From Candidatus Thalassarchaeum betae (GTDB lineage: Archaea; Thermoplasmatota; Poseidoniia; Poseidoniales; Thalassarchaeaceae): DNA of 64,000 nucleotides. The notes beneath the pieces are model-generated. The model was not told the DNA's origin, searched no databases, and worked only from the letters and a program-made list of their open reading frames with translations. The stretch is from contig PSPG01000008.1 in assembly GCA_003193925.1 (NCBI GenBank), positions 1-64,000 of the forward strand, written 5' to 3'. A program made the position numbers and the translations under genes. Below are positions 1-8,862 of this stretch, one piece after another. Each line of letters opens with the position of its first letter. Positions within the stretch are counted from its first letter, which is position 1.

Positions 1-739
1 TGCCTGACGAGCCGACCGCTGCCAGTTGGACCCAAGAGGCGAACTTCTCGATGACGAGGTTCCTGATGGTCACGTCATTGGCGGAATCGACAAAGGCGAA
101 GTAGGTCACACTGGTCTCGATTGAGTGGCCCTGCGGGTCGTCGGCGAACCAGATGGTGTCGTTGTCGTAATCGAAGAACCAACTGCCGGATGCGACTTCT
201 TCGATGCTTCCCACGTGCAGCAGCGGCTCGTCGTTGAAGTAGAGGTCCTCAGGGCGGTCGCAGCGCGGATACTCGTCGGGGCAGACCCAGCCTTTCTCAG
301 GGTCCACCTGGTCGCCATGGCGCAGTCCTTCCTGTGTTTGGTTCGCCGAATACCAGAGGTCGTTGGAGCGAGAGAACTCCGGGAGCACCCGCGCTCCGCT
401 GAGTATTGTTCCGTTCTCGCCCTCGAAGGTGTCGCCGGCGCGCGGCCAAAGCTCCTGCATGCGATGGATGCCTGATTTGAGCAGGAATGTCGAGGCAGCG
501 GGGCTGTTATCGACGATGTACTGGATGTCCTGACCGGGGAATATCTCAATCGGCTCCACTTCTTGCGTGTCAGCAAGCGCGTCGTCCCCGGTGCCTGCAG
601 GCGCGTCGTCCCCCGTGTCGTTACCGGCACACCCGGACAAGGAGGCAGCCGTCAGGACGACAACCACGCAGAGGGCTTCGGCTCGCACGGGAGGGAGGGG
701 ACGTGGGATGTGATAATCACTCCGGGTTGGTGGACCCAT
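1..739 (-). CDS. Secreted lipoprotein with right-handed parallel beta-helix region (3' end outside window)
   Basis: The reading frame is open from an ATG at 739 to the window edge, so the C-terminus is missing. The N-terminus has a basic stretch, a hydrophobic core and a lipobox-like LSGC with Cys37 as the probable lipid-modified residue, followed by a Gly/Asp/Thr-rich linker. Further on, a stretch reading DSANDVTIRNLVIEKF is typical of a beta-helix coil of the NosD/pectate-lyase type, often seen in exported polysaccharide-binding or -degrading proteins. The substrate cannot be named. A later GTG (about 688) is an alternative start but would shorten the signal peptide. It is the last gene of a minus-strand run after the metal ATPase and zinc-ribbon gene. 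Confidence 0.72.
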   Translation of the reverse strand, partial: MGPPTRSDYHIPRPLPPVRAEALCVVVVLTAASLSGCAGNDTGDDAPAGTGDDALADTQEVEPIEIFPGQDIQYIVDNSPAASTFLLKSGIHRMQELWPRAGDTFEGENGTILSGARVLPEFSRSNDLWYSANQTQEGLRHGDQVDPEKGWVCPDEYPRCDRPEDLYFNDEPLLHVGSIEEVASGSWFFDYDNDTIWFADDPQGHSIETSVTYFAFVDSANDVTIRNLVIEKFASWVQLAAVGSSG

Positions 740-744
740 GAACC

Positions 745-1137
745 TCAGAAGGTGACGTTGAACGCCGACTCGCAGGCCGGGCACTTGAGCTCGCGGGTCC
801 CGGGCCTCGGCCTGATTCTCAGAGTCCTCTCGCAGCCCGGGCAATCGATCTCGACCTTGACGATCTTGGCGGTGAGGGTGAAACTTCCCATGCAGGCGCC
901 GCAGGTCATCTCGACCGGCCTCTCGTCGGTGCCGGCGACGATCACGGTGTTGCAGTGGGGGCAAGGCAGGGCCTCGTCGGTCAGTGAGTCGATGGTCGGC
1001 TGGTGGCTGACGCGACATACCGCACCGCAAACCTTGCACTCCTTCTCGCCGAGACCCTGGGGCAGCATGTGGTCGCAATGGGCGCATTCTGCCAGTGGTG
1101 GGGCGTACTTCGACTCGATCTCGACCGAATCCGCCAT
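745..1137 (-). CDS. Multi-zinc-ribbon protein
   Basis: This protein of about 130 residues has four evenly spaced Cys pairs (CAHC with a downstream CKVC, CPHC, CGAC, CPGC and CPAC), so it probably binds two or three zinc ions in tandem ribbons. It has no signal peptide or membrane segment, so it is likely cytoplasmic, perhaps nucleic-acid- or protein-binding. The ATG at 1137 follows a GGGGG-rich stretch. A TTG at 1167 overlapping the ATPase stop would add ten residues and is less likely. It lies directly downstream of the P1B ATPase, which suggests co-transcription. A metal-handling role is inferred from context only. Confidence 0.7.
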   Translation of the reverse strand: MADSVEIESKYAPPLAECAHCDHMLPQGLGEKECKVCGAVCRVSHQPTIDSLTDEALPCPHCNTVIVAGTDERPVEMTCGACMGSFTLTAKIVKVEIDCPGCERTLRIRPRPGTRELKCPACESAFNVTF

Positions 1138-1163
1138 GGGCCCCCGATTCCGGGACGGGTTAA

Positions 1164-3908
1164 TCAAGCGGTCGCAGAGGAGTCGTCGCCTGAGCTACCT
1201 ATCGCAACCCTCAGCGCCTCAGCCAAGTCGCTTCCTAGGTCGCGCCCGAGGTCAATCAGCGTCGTCACTCTCTGGGGTCCGGTCCCGGAGACCCACATGC
1301 CGTTGAGTATGACAATCAGCGCGCTGGCCTCGTGCAGGGCGACTCCTGCGAAAATACTGGATAGCTCACCCAGCAGGACTGTCGTCACTAGGAACAGCGT
1401 GACTCCTACTGAAATCACTATGTTGGCGTATACCGCGCCGCGTGTCCTCTTGGCGAGGGTGATGAGTTGCGACAGCGCCCTCGGGTCCTCTCCTGGTATC
1501 AGCACGTCAGCAGCGTCGAGGTTGACCTGCTCACCGCTGCCCACCGCCACACCCACATCGGCTGCTGCCAGCGCGCCGGCGTCGTTGAAGCCATCACCCG
1601 CCATCAGAGTGTGGCGCGCCTTCGAGCGCTCGGAGACCCACTGGGCCTTGCCCTCGGGATCGACGCCGCCTCGGCATGAGCCAGATGCGATCCCAAGGCG
1701 TTTTCCGAACGCTTCGACGCTCGCCTGCTCGTCGCCGCTCAGGATCTCGACAGTGATGCCGTTCTCCCTCAAAGCAGCGATGAGTTCCTCCACGCCCTCG
1801 CGAGCGTCGTCGTGGGCGAAGCCGAACGCGGCGACGGCCTTGCCGTCGATCGCGAGCACGCTGGCACCATGGCCGGCCTTCTTGGATTCAGCGAGCGCCG
1901 AGTCTATGTCGAGGGGGATGCTGACGCCATTCTCGAGCAGCCAGTCAGTGCGTCCGAGCAAGACCTCCTGCCCGCGCAGTTTGCCTCGCACGCCAGCATC
2001 TCCATCGGCGATTTCCGTGACGTTGCTCGCCTTGAGCTGGCGCTGCTCGGCTAGGTCGAGGATGCTCTTGGCGTAGGGGTGGTTCGAGCGCTGCTCGAGA
2101 CCTGCAGCGATTTGCAGCACCCGGTACTCGTTCTCATGCTCGGAGACTGTGATGCCCGTCATCCTAGGACGGCCGCTGGTCAGGGTGCCGGTCTTGTCGA
2201 GCAACGCCAGCTCCACGCCCGCAGCCGCCTCGAGGACATCGCCGCCGCGTGCGACCAAACCAAAGGCGGAAGCGGCGGAGAGGGCGGCTGCGTGTGGTAC
2301 GGGAGCAGCGAGGAGCAGTGAGCAGGGGCACGATACGACCCACAGCAGGAGTGTGATGAGGACGGCCTCCGATGTGGCGCCCGCCACGAGGTATCCCATC
2401 ACCGGAGCGCCCAGCATGACCAGAGGGACCCATACGGCGGTGAACTTCTCAATCGCGCTCTGCGTCCTCGTCGGCTGGTCTCGGTAGCGCCTGACGAGGT
2501 CGATCAGGCTCGAGAGCCGCGTGTCATCGCCGCTGGCCTCGGCGCGGATGAGCAATGGGCCTCGCACTAGAACCAGCCCGGCCTCAACCGAGTCGCCGAA
2601 CTTGACGGGGATTGGGATGGGCTCGCCGGTGAGCGGAGCGCGGTCGATGGACCCGACGCCCTCGACGACGGTGCCGTCTACAGGAACGACCTCGCCCGAG
2701 CGAACCTCGACGATATCACCGGGCTCGAGGGCTTCCACCGGAGTGAGTTCATCGTCCTGGTCGTGGCCTCCCGTCATCGGTCCGGCCGAGGGTTGGAAGA
2801 CCATCAGCGAGCGGGAGCCTGCCTCTTGCTCGCTCGGTTTCGGCTCGTGCAGCCGTGCCCTGCGCGGCAGCCTGTCCAAGCCTCCCTGCATAGACTCCCG
2901 GGCTTTGATCAGCGCGCTGTTCTCGAGGTACGTGGCGAATCCGACGAGGCCGACCACCATCAGCGCCTCTACCCATTGTTGTAGGTACATGGCACCGATG
3001 ACGGCGAGCGAGGTCAGGACCTGGAAGCCGAGGATCCTGTTCTGGATGCTGGCGAAGGCCTCCTGGAACATCTGATAGCCGGCGAAGATGACACCGAAGA
3101 AAGCCACCCCCATCGCCAACGAGTCTGGAATCGCGTGAATCTGCTGTATGGCGATGACGCCGCCGATGAGCGGGACGGTCATCGCCGCCCCCAGAATCTG
3201 AATCTGGTCGGATCTAAGTTTAACGCTCTTGGAGCGCGCCAGCCTGAATTCCGGCCCCAGTATCTTGCGCATCCTCATCTCGGAGACCTCCCTGAGACTT
3301 AGGTCGTCGAGCCAAAGGCGCTGAATCTCTATCTTGCCGTCGTCCAGACGCACGTTGAGCACACCGGGGACGTCCATGAGGGTGGACCTCAAAGCCCGGC
3401 GTTCGATGCCTATCCTAGCTGCTACCTCCCTCGGGGTCTGCCCCACTACGGCCAGCCACTCCACAACCGGGCTGTGGCCGAGGTTCTCCAGCACGGAGGA
3501 GGCTCTTGAGATTCGGCCCTTGCTGACGTCCATATGGAGCCTGACCGTGCCGTCGGTGGCCGAGACCCGGCACTCCTCTATCCCCGGCAGGCGCTGAACG
3601 GCCCTTGTCGCCTTCATCGCGCAGTCGGGGCAGTCCATGCCCCGGATGTCCCATTCGAATTCGTGCACGCCATCTGCTGCGAGGTCGGCGTCGAGCACGT
3701 CACCGGCTGATTCGGCCACCGCCTCGATGGCGGGCTCGGGCTTCGGCTCGGGCTTCTTCTTGGGCTTCGGACGCAAGAAGCCCGGGAGTTTGAGCGAGGG
3801 CATCTTGAGCATCGAAGGAAGAACCGGAGACTCTTCCGGTTTCTGGGAAACCGGGGTTTCCTCGTCCTCATCGTCCAGAACTAGGAACTCCTCATGCTCC
3901 TCGTCCAT
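1164..3908 (-). CDS. Heavy-metal-translocating P1B-type ATPase
   Basis: The product should be a membrane pump coupling ATP hydrolysis to transition-metal export. In order: an acidic N-terminus, an HMA domain with GMDCPDC, a second HMA-like fold without the Cys pair, transmembrane helices, the actuator domain (TGEP), a CPC motif in TM6 (near 2330), the phosphorylation site DKTGTLTSG (near 2195), the HP motif in SNHPYAKS, the hinge GDGFNDAGAL, and two final helices. TM8 reads HEASALIVILN, which resembles the HEGG(S/T) motif of P1B-4 pumps although TM6 is CPC as in P1B-1/2, so the metal is uncertain (Zn, Co or Cu). The start at 3908 is favoured over longer forms because a TTCAAG box lies about 25 nt upstream, leaving about 914 residues. 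Confidence 0.93.
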   Translation of the reverse strand: MDEEHEEFLVLDDEDEETPVSQKPEESPVLPSMLKMPSLKLPGFLRPKPKKKPEPKPEPAIEAVAESAGDVLDADLAADGVHEFEWDIRGMDCPDCAMKATRAVQRLPGIEECRVSATDGTVRLHMDVSKGRISRASSVLENLGHSPVVEWLAVVGQTPREVAARIGIERRALRSTLMDVPGVLNVRLDDGKIEIQRLWLDDLSLREVSEMRMRKILGPEFRLARSKSVKLRSDQIQILGAAMTVPLIGGVIAIQQIHAIPDSLAMGVAFFGVIFAGYQMFQEAFASIQNRILGFQVLTSLAVIGAMYLQQWVEALMVVGLVGFATYLENSALIKARESMQGGLDRLPRRARLHEPKPSEQEAGSRSLMVFQPSAGPMTGGHDQDDELTPVEALEPGDIVEVRSGEVVPVDGTVVEGVGSIDRAPLTGEPIPIPVKFGDSVEAGLVLVRGPLLIRAEASGDDTRLSSLIDLVRRYRDQPTRTQSAIEKFTAVWVPLVMLGAPVMGYLVAGATSEAVLITLLLWVVSCPCSLLLAAPVPHAAALSAASAFGLVARGGDVLEAAAGVELALLDKTGTLTSGRPRMTGITVSEHENEYRVLQIAAGLEQRSNHPYAKSILDLAEQRQLKASNVTEIADGDAGVRGKLRGQEVLLGRTDWLLENGVSIPLDIDSALAESKKAGHGASVLAIDGKAVAAFGFAHDDAREGVEELIAALRENGITVEILSGDEQASVEAFGKRLGIASGSCRGGVDPEGKAQWVSERSKARHTLMAGDGFNDAGALAAADVGVAVGSGEQVNLDAADVLIPGEDPRALSQLITLAKRTRGAVYANIVISVGVTLFLVTTVLLGELSSIFAGVALHEASALIVILNGMWVSGTGPQRVTTLIDLGRDLGSDLAEALRVAIGSSGDDSSATA

Positions 3909-3929
3909 AGACAGGGCATCTATGGGTCC

Positions 3930-3936
3930 CGCTTGA
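3930..3936 (-). promoter_or_regulatory. Box A-like element of the metal ATPase gene
   Basis: GTTCAAG on the minus strand is centred about 25 nt before the ATG at 3908, the spacing expected for an archaeal TATA element of a leaderless transcript. The same spacing recurs before many genes here. Confidence 0.45.
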
Positions 3937-3975
3937 ACGTGATGACAGGGCAGGAGCGGTGGGGTCATCAGCCCA

Positions 3976-4713
3976 ATGCCGCCCCGGTCAATCATGGTGG
4001 AGCTCCCAGAGGGCCGTACCTGGGACATGATTGTGTTCGATGTGGACGGTACTCTGATGGATGCCGAGGGGTATCATCCCGACCTGATTCCGCTGATTCG
4101 CGAGGTCGAGGCGCGCGGCCTGCCGATCTCACTCGCATCCGGTCGCACGCTTCCCAACGTCACTCCGATCAAGCAGTCACTCGGAGTAACCGGATTCATC
4201 GTAGCCGAGAACGGTGGCATGGTCTGGGACAGCAATGAGGGGCACGAGATCATGGCGCTAGCCGACGGCTCTCGCGCCAAGGCAGCCGCGCAGTGGCTGG
4301 CCACCCAGATTGACGGCTTCGACCCAGCCGGCATAGAGTCGAACCGCTGGCGCGAGACCGAGTGGTGCCTGTTCGAGAAGGAGGACGAGGACCTGATGCG
4401 CGAGCTTCTCGCGGACACTGAGTGGTCCGACCTCATCGTCGTCCCGACGGGCTTCGCGATTCACATCTGCGCACCGGGAATCGACAAGGCCGGGGGTCTG
4501 CGCCTGGCGCTTGAGCAGCGCGGCGTCAAGCCCGAGAGGGTAATCGTGTGCGGCGATGCGCCGAACGATGTCTCGATGTTCGATCTCTGCGGCTTCTCCG
4601 TGGCAGTCAACGACGCGAGATCGAGCGTGGTGGAGAGAGCAGACTGCCTGACCGAGGCACGCGGCACCGAGGGTTCCCTCGAGTTACTCAGGGCCGTGAT
4701 TGCCATCCTGTGA
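3976..4713 (+). CDS. Phosphoglycolate phosphatase, archaeal TA0175 type (HAD superfamily)
   Basis: This is a HAD hydrolase that would remove phosphate from 2-phosphoglycolate or similar small phosphoesters. The first HAD motif is FDVDGTL (nucleophile Asp), followed by LASGRT (motif II), a Cof-type cap with the archaeal signature NRWRETEW, a Lys in DKAGGL (motif III) and CGDAPNDVSMF (motif IV). The pattern closely follows the Thermoplasma TA0175 family. Starts at 3976, 3994 and 4027 are all possible. The 4027 ATG sits right at the HAD motif as in the family, while 3976 is preceded by GGTGGGGT. It is divergent from the metal ATPase. Confidence 0.88.
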   Translation: MPPRSIMVELPEGRTWDMIVFDVDGTLMDAEGYHPDLIPLIREVEARGLPISLASGRTLPNVTPIKQSLGVTGFIVAENGGMVWDSNEGHEIMALADGSRAKAAAQWLATQIDGFDPAGIESNRWRETEWCLFEKEDEDLMRELLADTEWSDLIVVPTGFAIHICAPGIDKAGGLRLALEQRGVKPERVIVCGDAPNDVSMFDLCGFSVAVNDARSSVVERADCLTEARGTEGSLELLRAVIAIL

Positions 4714-4720
4714 ACGCCAT

Positions 4721-4805
4721 TGGTGCAGGCGGCAGGATTTGAACCTGCGAAGCACTACGCATCGGATCTTGAGCCCGACCCCTTTGACCACTCGGGTACG
4801 CCTGC
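4721..4805 (-). tRNA. tRNA-Leu (anticodon CAA)
   Basis: Read on the minus strand, a 7-bp acceptor stem GCAGGCG/CGCCTGC, a long class II variable arm, a T arm with GGTTCAAATCC and an anticodon loop CTCAAGA (anticodon CAA) are visible. The 3' CCA is encoded (4721-4723). No intron is needed to fold it. Confidence 0.95.
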
Positions 4806-4916
4806 ACGGTAGCGAGGGAAGTCGCACACTTGATACTCGCGCCTCACGGGCTGCGGCGGGACGCTCCGAGGAATTGTTCAATAATCTCCTCGCACCCACC
4901 GGTGGCGGGTTGCTCA

Positions 4917-5795
4917 ATGGACGGAGAAGGCGGTGCGCCTAGACTCAACAGGTACCAACTGCAATCCATCGAGAAGTCGCTGTTCGAACTCACTCGCAAG
5001 CAGAAGTCGCAAGCGGTTCCCGTCGATCTCCCCGTCCCAGCATTCTGGTCCTCAGTGGGCCAGTTGCTGCACCATCTGGAGATGGAGCTGGCCGAGACCA
5101 TTAGAGACGAGGGGATGTCCGCAAAGGCGCAGCTCAAGTCGCGCAGGCTGGGCATCATCCGGACCTGCGTCAGCGACCTGACTCGATTGCGGCTGAACGC
5201 GTTCACGCAGCACGCAGTGCTCTCGAATCTGCTGAAGTCCCCACAGGGTGATGCGATGAGCGTCTCTGCGAGTTTTCAGAGCATGGACTGGGAGAGGCAC
5301 GACCCCTCCGAGAGAGCCTACCACTCCGGGGTCGGACACCTCGTTGAGAAGTACAAGCACGAGGTCTCTTGGAACGCTCTGCTACGCGGCTCCACCATCG
5401 AGATCCCCGGCGCCCCGGAAATCAGCGGACACGCCCCACTGACCGAATTCACCGAGCAGGACGAGAAGGTGTCGACCCCAACACCCGCTGCAGTTCGAAC
5501 ACCGCAGAGCGGTAACTGGGAGGACCCCGAGTTCGACGAGGAGGATCGGATTCGTCAGATGGACGGATTCCCGGACCGCGCCACCGGCGCAGCCCCGGCC
5601 GCTCCTGTCGGGGAGGCCCCCGCTGAGGAGGAGAGCGGACTGTGCCGCATTCTCATCCTGCAGGACCTCTCCGAACCCATAATCACCGAAGACGGCTCGG
5701 AAATCACCCTGACCGCGGGCGACGTCGAATCGTGTCCGACCCCGATTGCGGACAACCTAATCGCCGCCGGCTTGGCCGAGCCGGCGCCGCTGTGA
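4917..5795 (+). CDS. GINS complex subunit, archaeal Gins51-like
   Basis: This replication factor is predicted to join MCM helicase and GAN/Cdc45-like protein in the archaeal CMG complex. The N-terminal helical A domain covers about residues 1-150. A Pro/Glu-rich disordered linker of about 90 residues follows. The small C-terminal B domain starts at CRILILQDLSEPI and ends with an IADNLIAAGLAE segment typical of Gins51/Sld5. The A-then-B order marks the Gins51 paralogue. The ATG at 4917 lies 36 nt after a TTCAATAA box. It is separated from the upstream phosphatase by a tRNA on the other strand. Confidence 0.85.
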   Translation: MDGEGGAPRLNRYQLQSIEKSLFELTRKQKSQAVPVDLPVPAFWSSVGQLLHHLEMELAETIRDEGMSAKAQLKSRRLGIIRTCVSDLTRLRLNAFTQHAVLSNLLKSPQGDAMSVSASFQSMDWERHDPSERAYHSGVGHLVEKYKHEVSWNALLRGSTIEIPGAPEISGHAPLTEFTEQDEKVSTPTPAAVRTPQSGNWEDPEFDEEDRIRQMDGFPDRATGAAPAAPVGEAPAEEESGLCRILILQDLSEPIITEDGSEITLTAGDVESCPTPIADNLIAAGLAEPAPL

Positions 5796-5830
5796 TCCTC
5801 GCAATGACTTAGGGGCGTCATTTCGCGAAG

Positions 5831-5851
5831 TGGCTCACCAGAGGTGAGCCA
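5831..5851 (+). promoter_or_regulatory. Perfect hairpin enclosing the Shine-Dalgarno site of the peptidase gene
   Basis: TGGCTCACC-AGA-GGTGAGCCA forms a 9-bp perfect stem with a 3-nt loop and ends one base before the ATG at 5852. The 3' arm contains GGTGAG, the best ribosome-binding sequence here, so folding would hide it. It could equally be a DNA operator palindrome. Confidence 0.6.
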
Positions 5852-7177
5852 ATGGGCAAGACAGTTACTAGAAAGCAGGTTGTAGAGTTGAGGAAGGAAT
5901 TCGCAGCGGACCCGTCTAACAGGGTCGCTCAGAACGCCGTGACGAACGTCCAGCTGCCGGACCTGACGCTGAACAGGGACCTCGTCCAGGACATCGACGA
6001 CTCGTTCAGCACCAAGCTGGACGAATGGAAGGTCACTGCTCAGATGAAGAGCGGCAGATGCTGGCTGTTTGCGACGCTGAACCTGTTCAGGGTCGGGGCG
6101 ATGAAGAAGATGAACCTCAAGAACTTCGAGTTCAGCCAGGCCCACACCCACTTCTGGGACAAGTTCGAGCGCTCGAACCACTTGCTGGAGGCCATCATCG
6201 ATACAGCGGGCCGCTCTGTGAACGACCGTACCATCCACTTCCTGCTGTCCGATCCCATCGGCGACGGCGGCCAGTGGAACATGGCGATGAACCTGATTCG
6301 CAAGCACGGCCTCGTCCCCATGTCAGCCTACCCCGAGTCTAACTCCAGCAGCGCGACTCGCTGGATGAACGCCGAACTGAGGAACATGCTGCGGAGCTCG
6401 GCGTGCGAAATCAGAGCGATAATTGACGGAGGGGGCAGCGTAGAGGAGGCTCGGGCGCACAAGGAGAAGCGCATGGCGGATATCTGGAATATGCTGTGCA
6501 TCCATCTCGGAACTCCTCCGAAGACCTTCAACTGGCAGTGGCGCGACAAGGACGGCGAGTTCCACCGCAAGGGCAGGATGACCCCGCAGCAGTTCGCCGC
6601 TGAGTACGTCGACATCGACTGGGAGGACTACGTCTGCATCGTCAACGACCCGCGCAACGAGTACTACCGGACCTACACCGTCGACTTCCTGCAGAACGTC
6701 GCCGGCGGCCCTCCAGTGGTCTACCTCAACGTGCCGAGCAAGGAGATGAAGGCGATCACCCAGAAGCTGCTCGAGGACGGCATGCCGGTCTGGATGGGGT
6801 GCGACGTCGGCAAGGAGATGGATCGCAAGAGGGGGCTCTGGGACGCCGAGCTGTTCGACGTCAAGGGGCTCTACGGGGTCGAGTACGGCATGGACAAGGC
6901 CGACAGGCTGCGCCACAACCAGACGATGATGACGCACGCGATGCTGTTCACCGGAGTCGATGTGGTCAACGGCAGGCCCCGACGCTGGCGCGTCGAGAAC
7001 TCTTGGGGCGACAAGACCGGCCAGAAGGGCTACTACACGATGAACGACAGTTGGTACGACGAGTACATGTTCGAGATCGCCGCTCCGACCTCGTACCTGT
7101 CTGAGAAGATGCTCGCCGGGCTTGAGACCGAGCCCGTGGTGCTTCCAGCCTGGGACCCGATGGGCAGCCTAGCCTAG
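5852..7177 (+). CDS. pepC: Aminopeptidase C / bleomycin hydrolase family cysteine peptidase (C1B)
   Basis: This is a papain-fold cytosolic peptidase. The catalytic triad is visible: Cys70 in GRCWLFA, His362 in THAMLFTG and Asn383 in ENSWGD; the oxyanion Gln is also probable (AQMKSGRC). Its length of 441 residues matches bacterial PepC and eukaryotic bleomycin hydrolase, which form self-compartmentalised hexamers that trim peptides. No signal peptide is present. The last 9 bp overlap the 3' end of the convergent rps10 gene. An unusual hairpin covers its ribosome-binding site. Confidence 0.92.
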   Translation: MGKTVTRKQVVELRKEFAADPSNRVAQNAVTNVQLPDLTLNRDLVQDIDDSFSTKLDEWKVTAQMKSGRCWLFATLNLFRVGAMKKMNLKNFEFSQAHTHFWDKFERSNHLLEAIIDTAGRSVNDRTIHFLLSDPIGDGGQWNMAMNLIRKHGLVPMSAYPESNSSSATRWMNAELRNMLRSSACEIRAIIDGGGSVEEARAHKEKRMADIWNMLCIHLGTPPKTFNWQWRDKDGEFHRKGRMTPQQFAAEYVDIDWEDYVCIVNDPRNEYYRTYTVDFLQNVAGGPPVVYLNVPSKEMKAITQKLLEDGMPVWMGCDVGKEMDRKRGLWDAELFDVKGLYGVEYGMDKADRLRHNQTMMTHAMLFTGVDVVNGRPRRWRVENSWGDKTGQKGYYTMNDSWYDEYMFEIAAPTSYLSEKMLAGLETEPVVLPAWDPMGSLA

Positions 7178-7498
7178 GTTCCGCAGCGAGAGTTCGATCG
7201 TCACAGAGTCGGGAATCGGAATCCTGAGGACCTTCCTCAGCGCCTTCTCGTCCTTGGCGGTGTTAGTCACCAACTCGAGCAATCGCTTGTGGACTCGCAT
7301 CTCCCAGTGGTCCCAAGTCTCCGAGCCCTCTCCGTCGGGGCTCTTGCGACACGGCACGACGAGTCGGCGCGTAGGCAAGGGAATCGGGCCACGCAGGTTG
7401 ACGCCGGTCTCCTCTGAGATCATCTTGATCTGCTCGCAGACCGTGTCCACGTCAGTGTGATTCTCGCCGGTCAACTTGATGGTGGTGACGACAGCCAT
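7169..7498 (-). CDS. rps10: 30S ribosomal protein S10 (uS10)
   Basis: The sequence carries the archaeal/eukaryotic uS10 pattern: an initial beta strand IKLTG, the tRNA-site loop GPIPLPTRRLVVP and a C-terminal strand VTIELSL. The ATG at 7498 is chosen because GGTGAG lies 5 nt upstream; a GTG at 7507 would add three residues. It follows EF-1alpha by 28 bp, the conserved archaeal pairing, and is surely co-transcribed with it. Confidence 0.96.
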   Translation of the reverse strand: MAVVTTIKLTGENHTDVDTVCEQIKMISEETGVNLRGPIPLPTRRLVVPCRKSPDGEGSETWDHWEMRVHKRLLELVTNTAKDEKALRKVLRIPIPDSVTIELSLRNLG

Positions 7499-7526
7499 CC
7501 CACTCACCAGGTCCCAGTTCTGCGAA

Positions 7527-8810
7527 TCACTTCTTCTCGACCTTCATGCAGACGCCGGCGGCGACTGTCTTGCCCATGTCGCGAATCGCGAAGCGGGCGA
7601 GTTCGGGGAACATATCCATCTGCTCGATCGCCATTGGCTTGGTCGGCTGGAAGCGGACGAGGGCGGCGTCACCGGTCTTGAGGAAAGGAGGATTGGCCTC
7701 CTTGGTCTTCGAGTTCTCGAGGAGATCGACGAAGCGAACTGCTACCTGCGACGTGTGGGCGTGGAACACCGGGGTGTAACCAGCCCCGACGGCCTTCGGG
7801 ATCTCCATGAGCTGGATCTGTCCGACGAAGGTCTCGTCGTGGCGCACGAACATCGGGGGGTTGTCAGTGTATCCTGCTACGTCGCCTCGGCGGATGTCAG
7901 TGGCTGCAAGCCCGCGCACGTTGAAGCCAACGTTGTCGCCGGGCTCGGCCCTGTCGACGTTGGTGTGGTGCATCTCGATGCTTTTGACTTCGGCCGACTT
8001 CTGGCTCGGGTTGAACACTACGGTTTTGCCGGCGGTCAGAACGCCAGTCTCGATTTTGCCGACTGGGACAGTGCCGATTCCGCTGATCTTGTAGACATCT
8101 TGGATGGGCAAGCGCAGGGGCCTGTTGGTTGGCTTCGGGGGCATCTCGATCGCGTCGATGGCCTCGAACAGCGTGGGTCCCTTGTACCAAGGCATGTTGT
8201 CGCTCTTGTTGTACACGTTGTCACCCTTTATGGCCGAGCAGGGGATGAACGGCACGTCAGCGGGATTGAATCCAGCGACCTTCAGCAGTTCAGAGACCTC
8301 CTCGACGACCGCGTTGAACCTGTCTTCGGAGTGGTTGACGGTATTCATGTCCATCTTGTTGATGTTGACGATCAGTTGCTTGACGCCGAGAACTCGGGCC
8401 AGGAAGGTGTGCTCCTTGGTCTGAAGGTTAACGCCGTCGTCGGCGGCGACGCACAGAACTGCAGCTTCGGCCTGGCTGGTACCGGTGATCATGTTCTTCA
8501 CGAAGTCACGGTGACCGGGTGCGTCGATGACGGTGAAGTAGTAGCGGGGAGTGAAGAACTCCTTGTGAGCGACGTCGATCGTGATGCCACGCTCGCGCTC
8601 CTCCTTCAGTCCATCCATGACGTAGGCGAAGCCGAATCCGGGCTTGCCACGCTCTTGTGCTTCCTGCTCGAACTTCTCGACCACGTGCGCCTCGATGTGA
8701 CCTGTGTCAAGCAGTAGTCTGCCGACTGTCGTAGACTTTCCGTGGTCGACGTGACCCACGAATACGATATTCAAATGCGGCTTGCTCTTGTCTTCCCACT
8801 GCGAACTCAT
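7527..8810 (-). CDS. tuf: Translation elongation factor EF-1alpha
   Basis: This GTPase delivers aminoacyl-tRNA to the ribosome. G motifs are complete: GHVDHGKST (G1), DAPGH (G3) and NKMD (G4). Domains II and III follow, giving 427 residues, the normal archaeal length. The ATG at 8810 is preceded by AAGGTG with 7 to 8 nt spacing and by a TTCAAATA box at about -44, so this abundant mRNA seems to have a short 5' leader. A strong G/C hairpin sits just upstream of that box. Confidence 0.97.
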   Translation of the reverse strand: MSSQWEDKSKPHLNIVFVGHVDHGKSTTVGRLLLDTGHIEAHVVEKFEQEAQERGKPGFGFAYVMDGLKEERERGITIDVAHKEFFTPRYYFTVIDAPGHRDFVKNMITGTSQAEAAVLCVAADDGVNLQTKEHTFLARVLGVKQLIVNINKMDMNTVNHSEDRFNAVVEEVSELLKVAGFNPADVPFIPCSAIKGDNVYNKSDNMPWYKGPTLFEAIDAIEMPPKPTNRPLRLPIQDVYKISGIGTVPVGKIETGVLTAGKTVVFNPSQKSAEVKSIEMHHTNVDRAEPGDNVGFNVRGLAATDIRRGDVAGYTDNPPMFVRHDETFVGQIQLMEIPKAVGAGYTPVFHAHTSQVAVRFVDLLENSKTKEANPPFLKTGDAALVRFQPTKPMAIEQMDMFPELARFAIRDMGKTVAAGVCMKVEKK

Positions 8811-8848
8811 GATGCACACCTTTGGAGTGGCCCGCCGACCGATGGGGT

Positions 8849-8858
8849 GTATTTGAAT
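8849..8858 (-). promoter_or_regulatory. Box A of the EF-1alpha/S10 operon
   Basis: ATTCAAATAC on the minus strand matches the consensus TTCAAATA box of this genome. It predicts transcription start about 25 nt downstream and a leader of roughly 18 nt. Confidence 0.55.
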
Positions 8859-8862
8859 CGTT

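Noticed and set aside
1003-2076. 357-codon plus-strand frame opposite the metal ATPase
   Set aside because: Shadow of the P-type ATPase. No start signals or family features.
7476-8717. 413-codon open frame on the plus strand opposite EF-1alpha
   Set aside because: The minus strand codes for an unmistakable EF-1alpha. The opposing frame stays open because of GC-rich codon use and has no recognisable motif.
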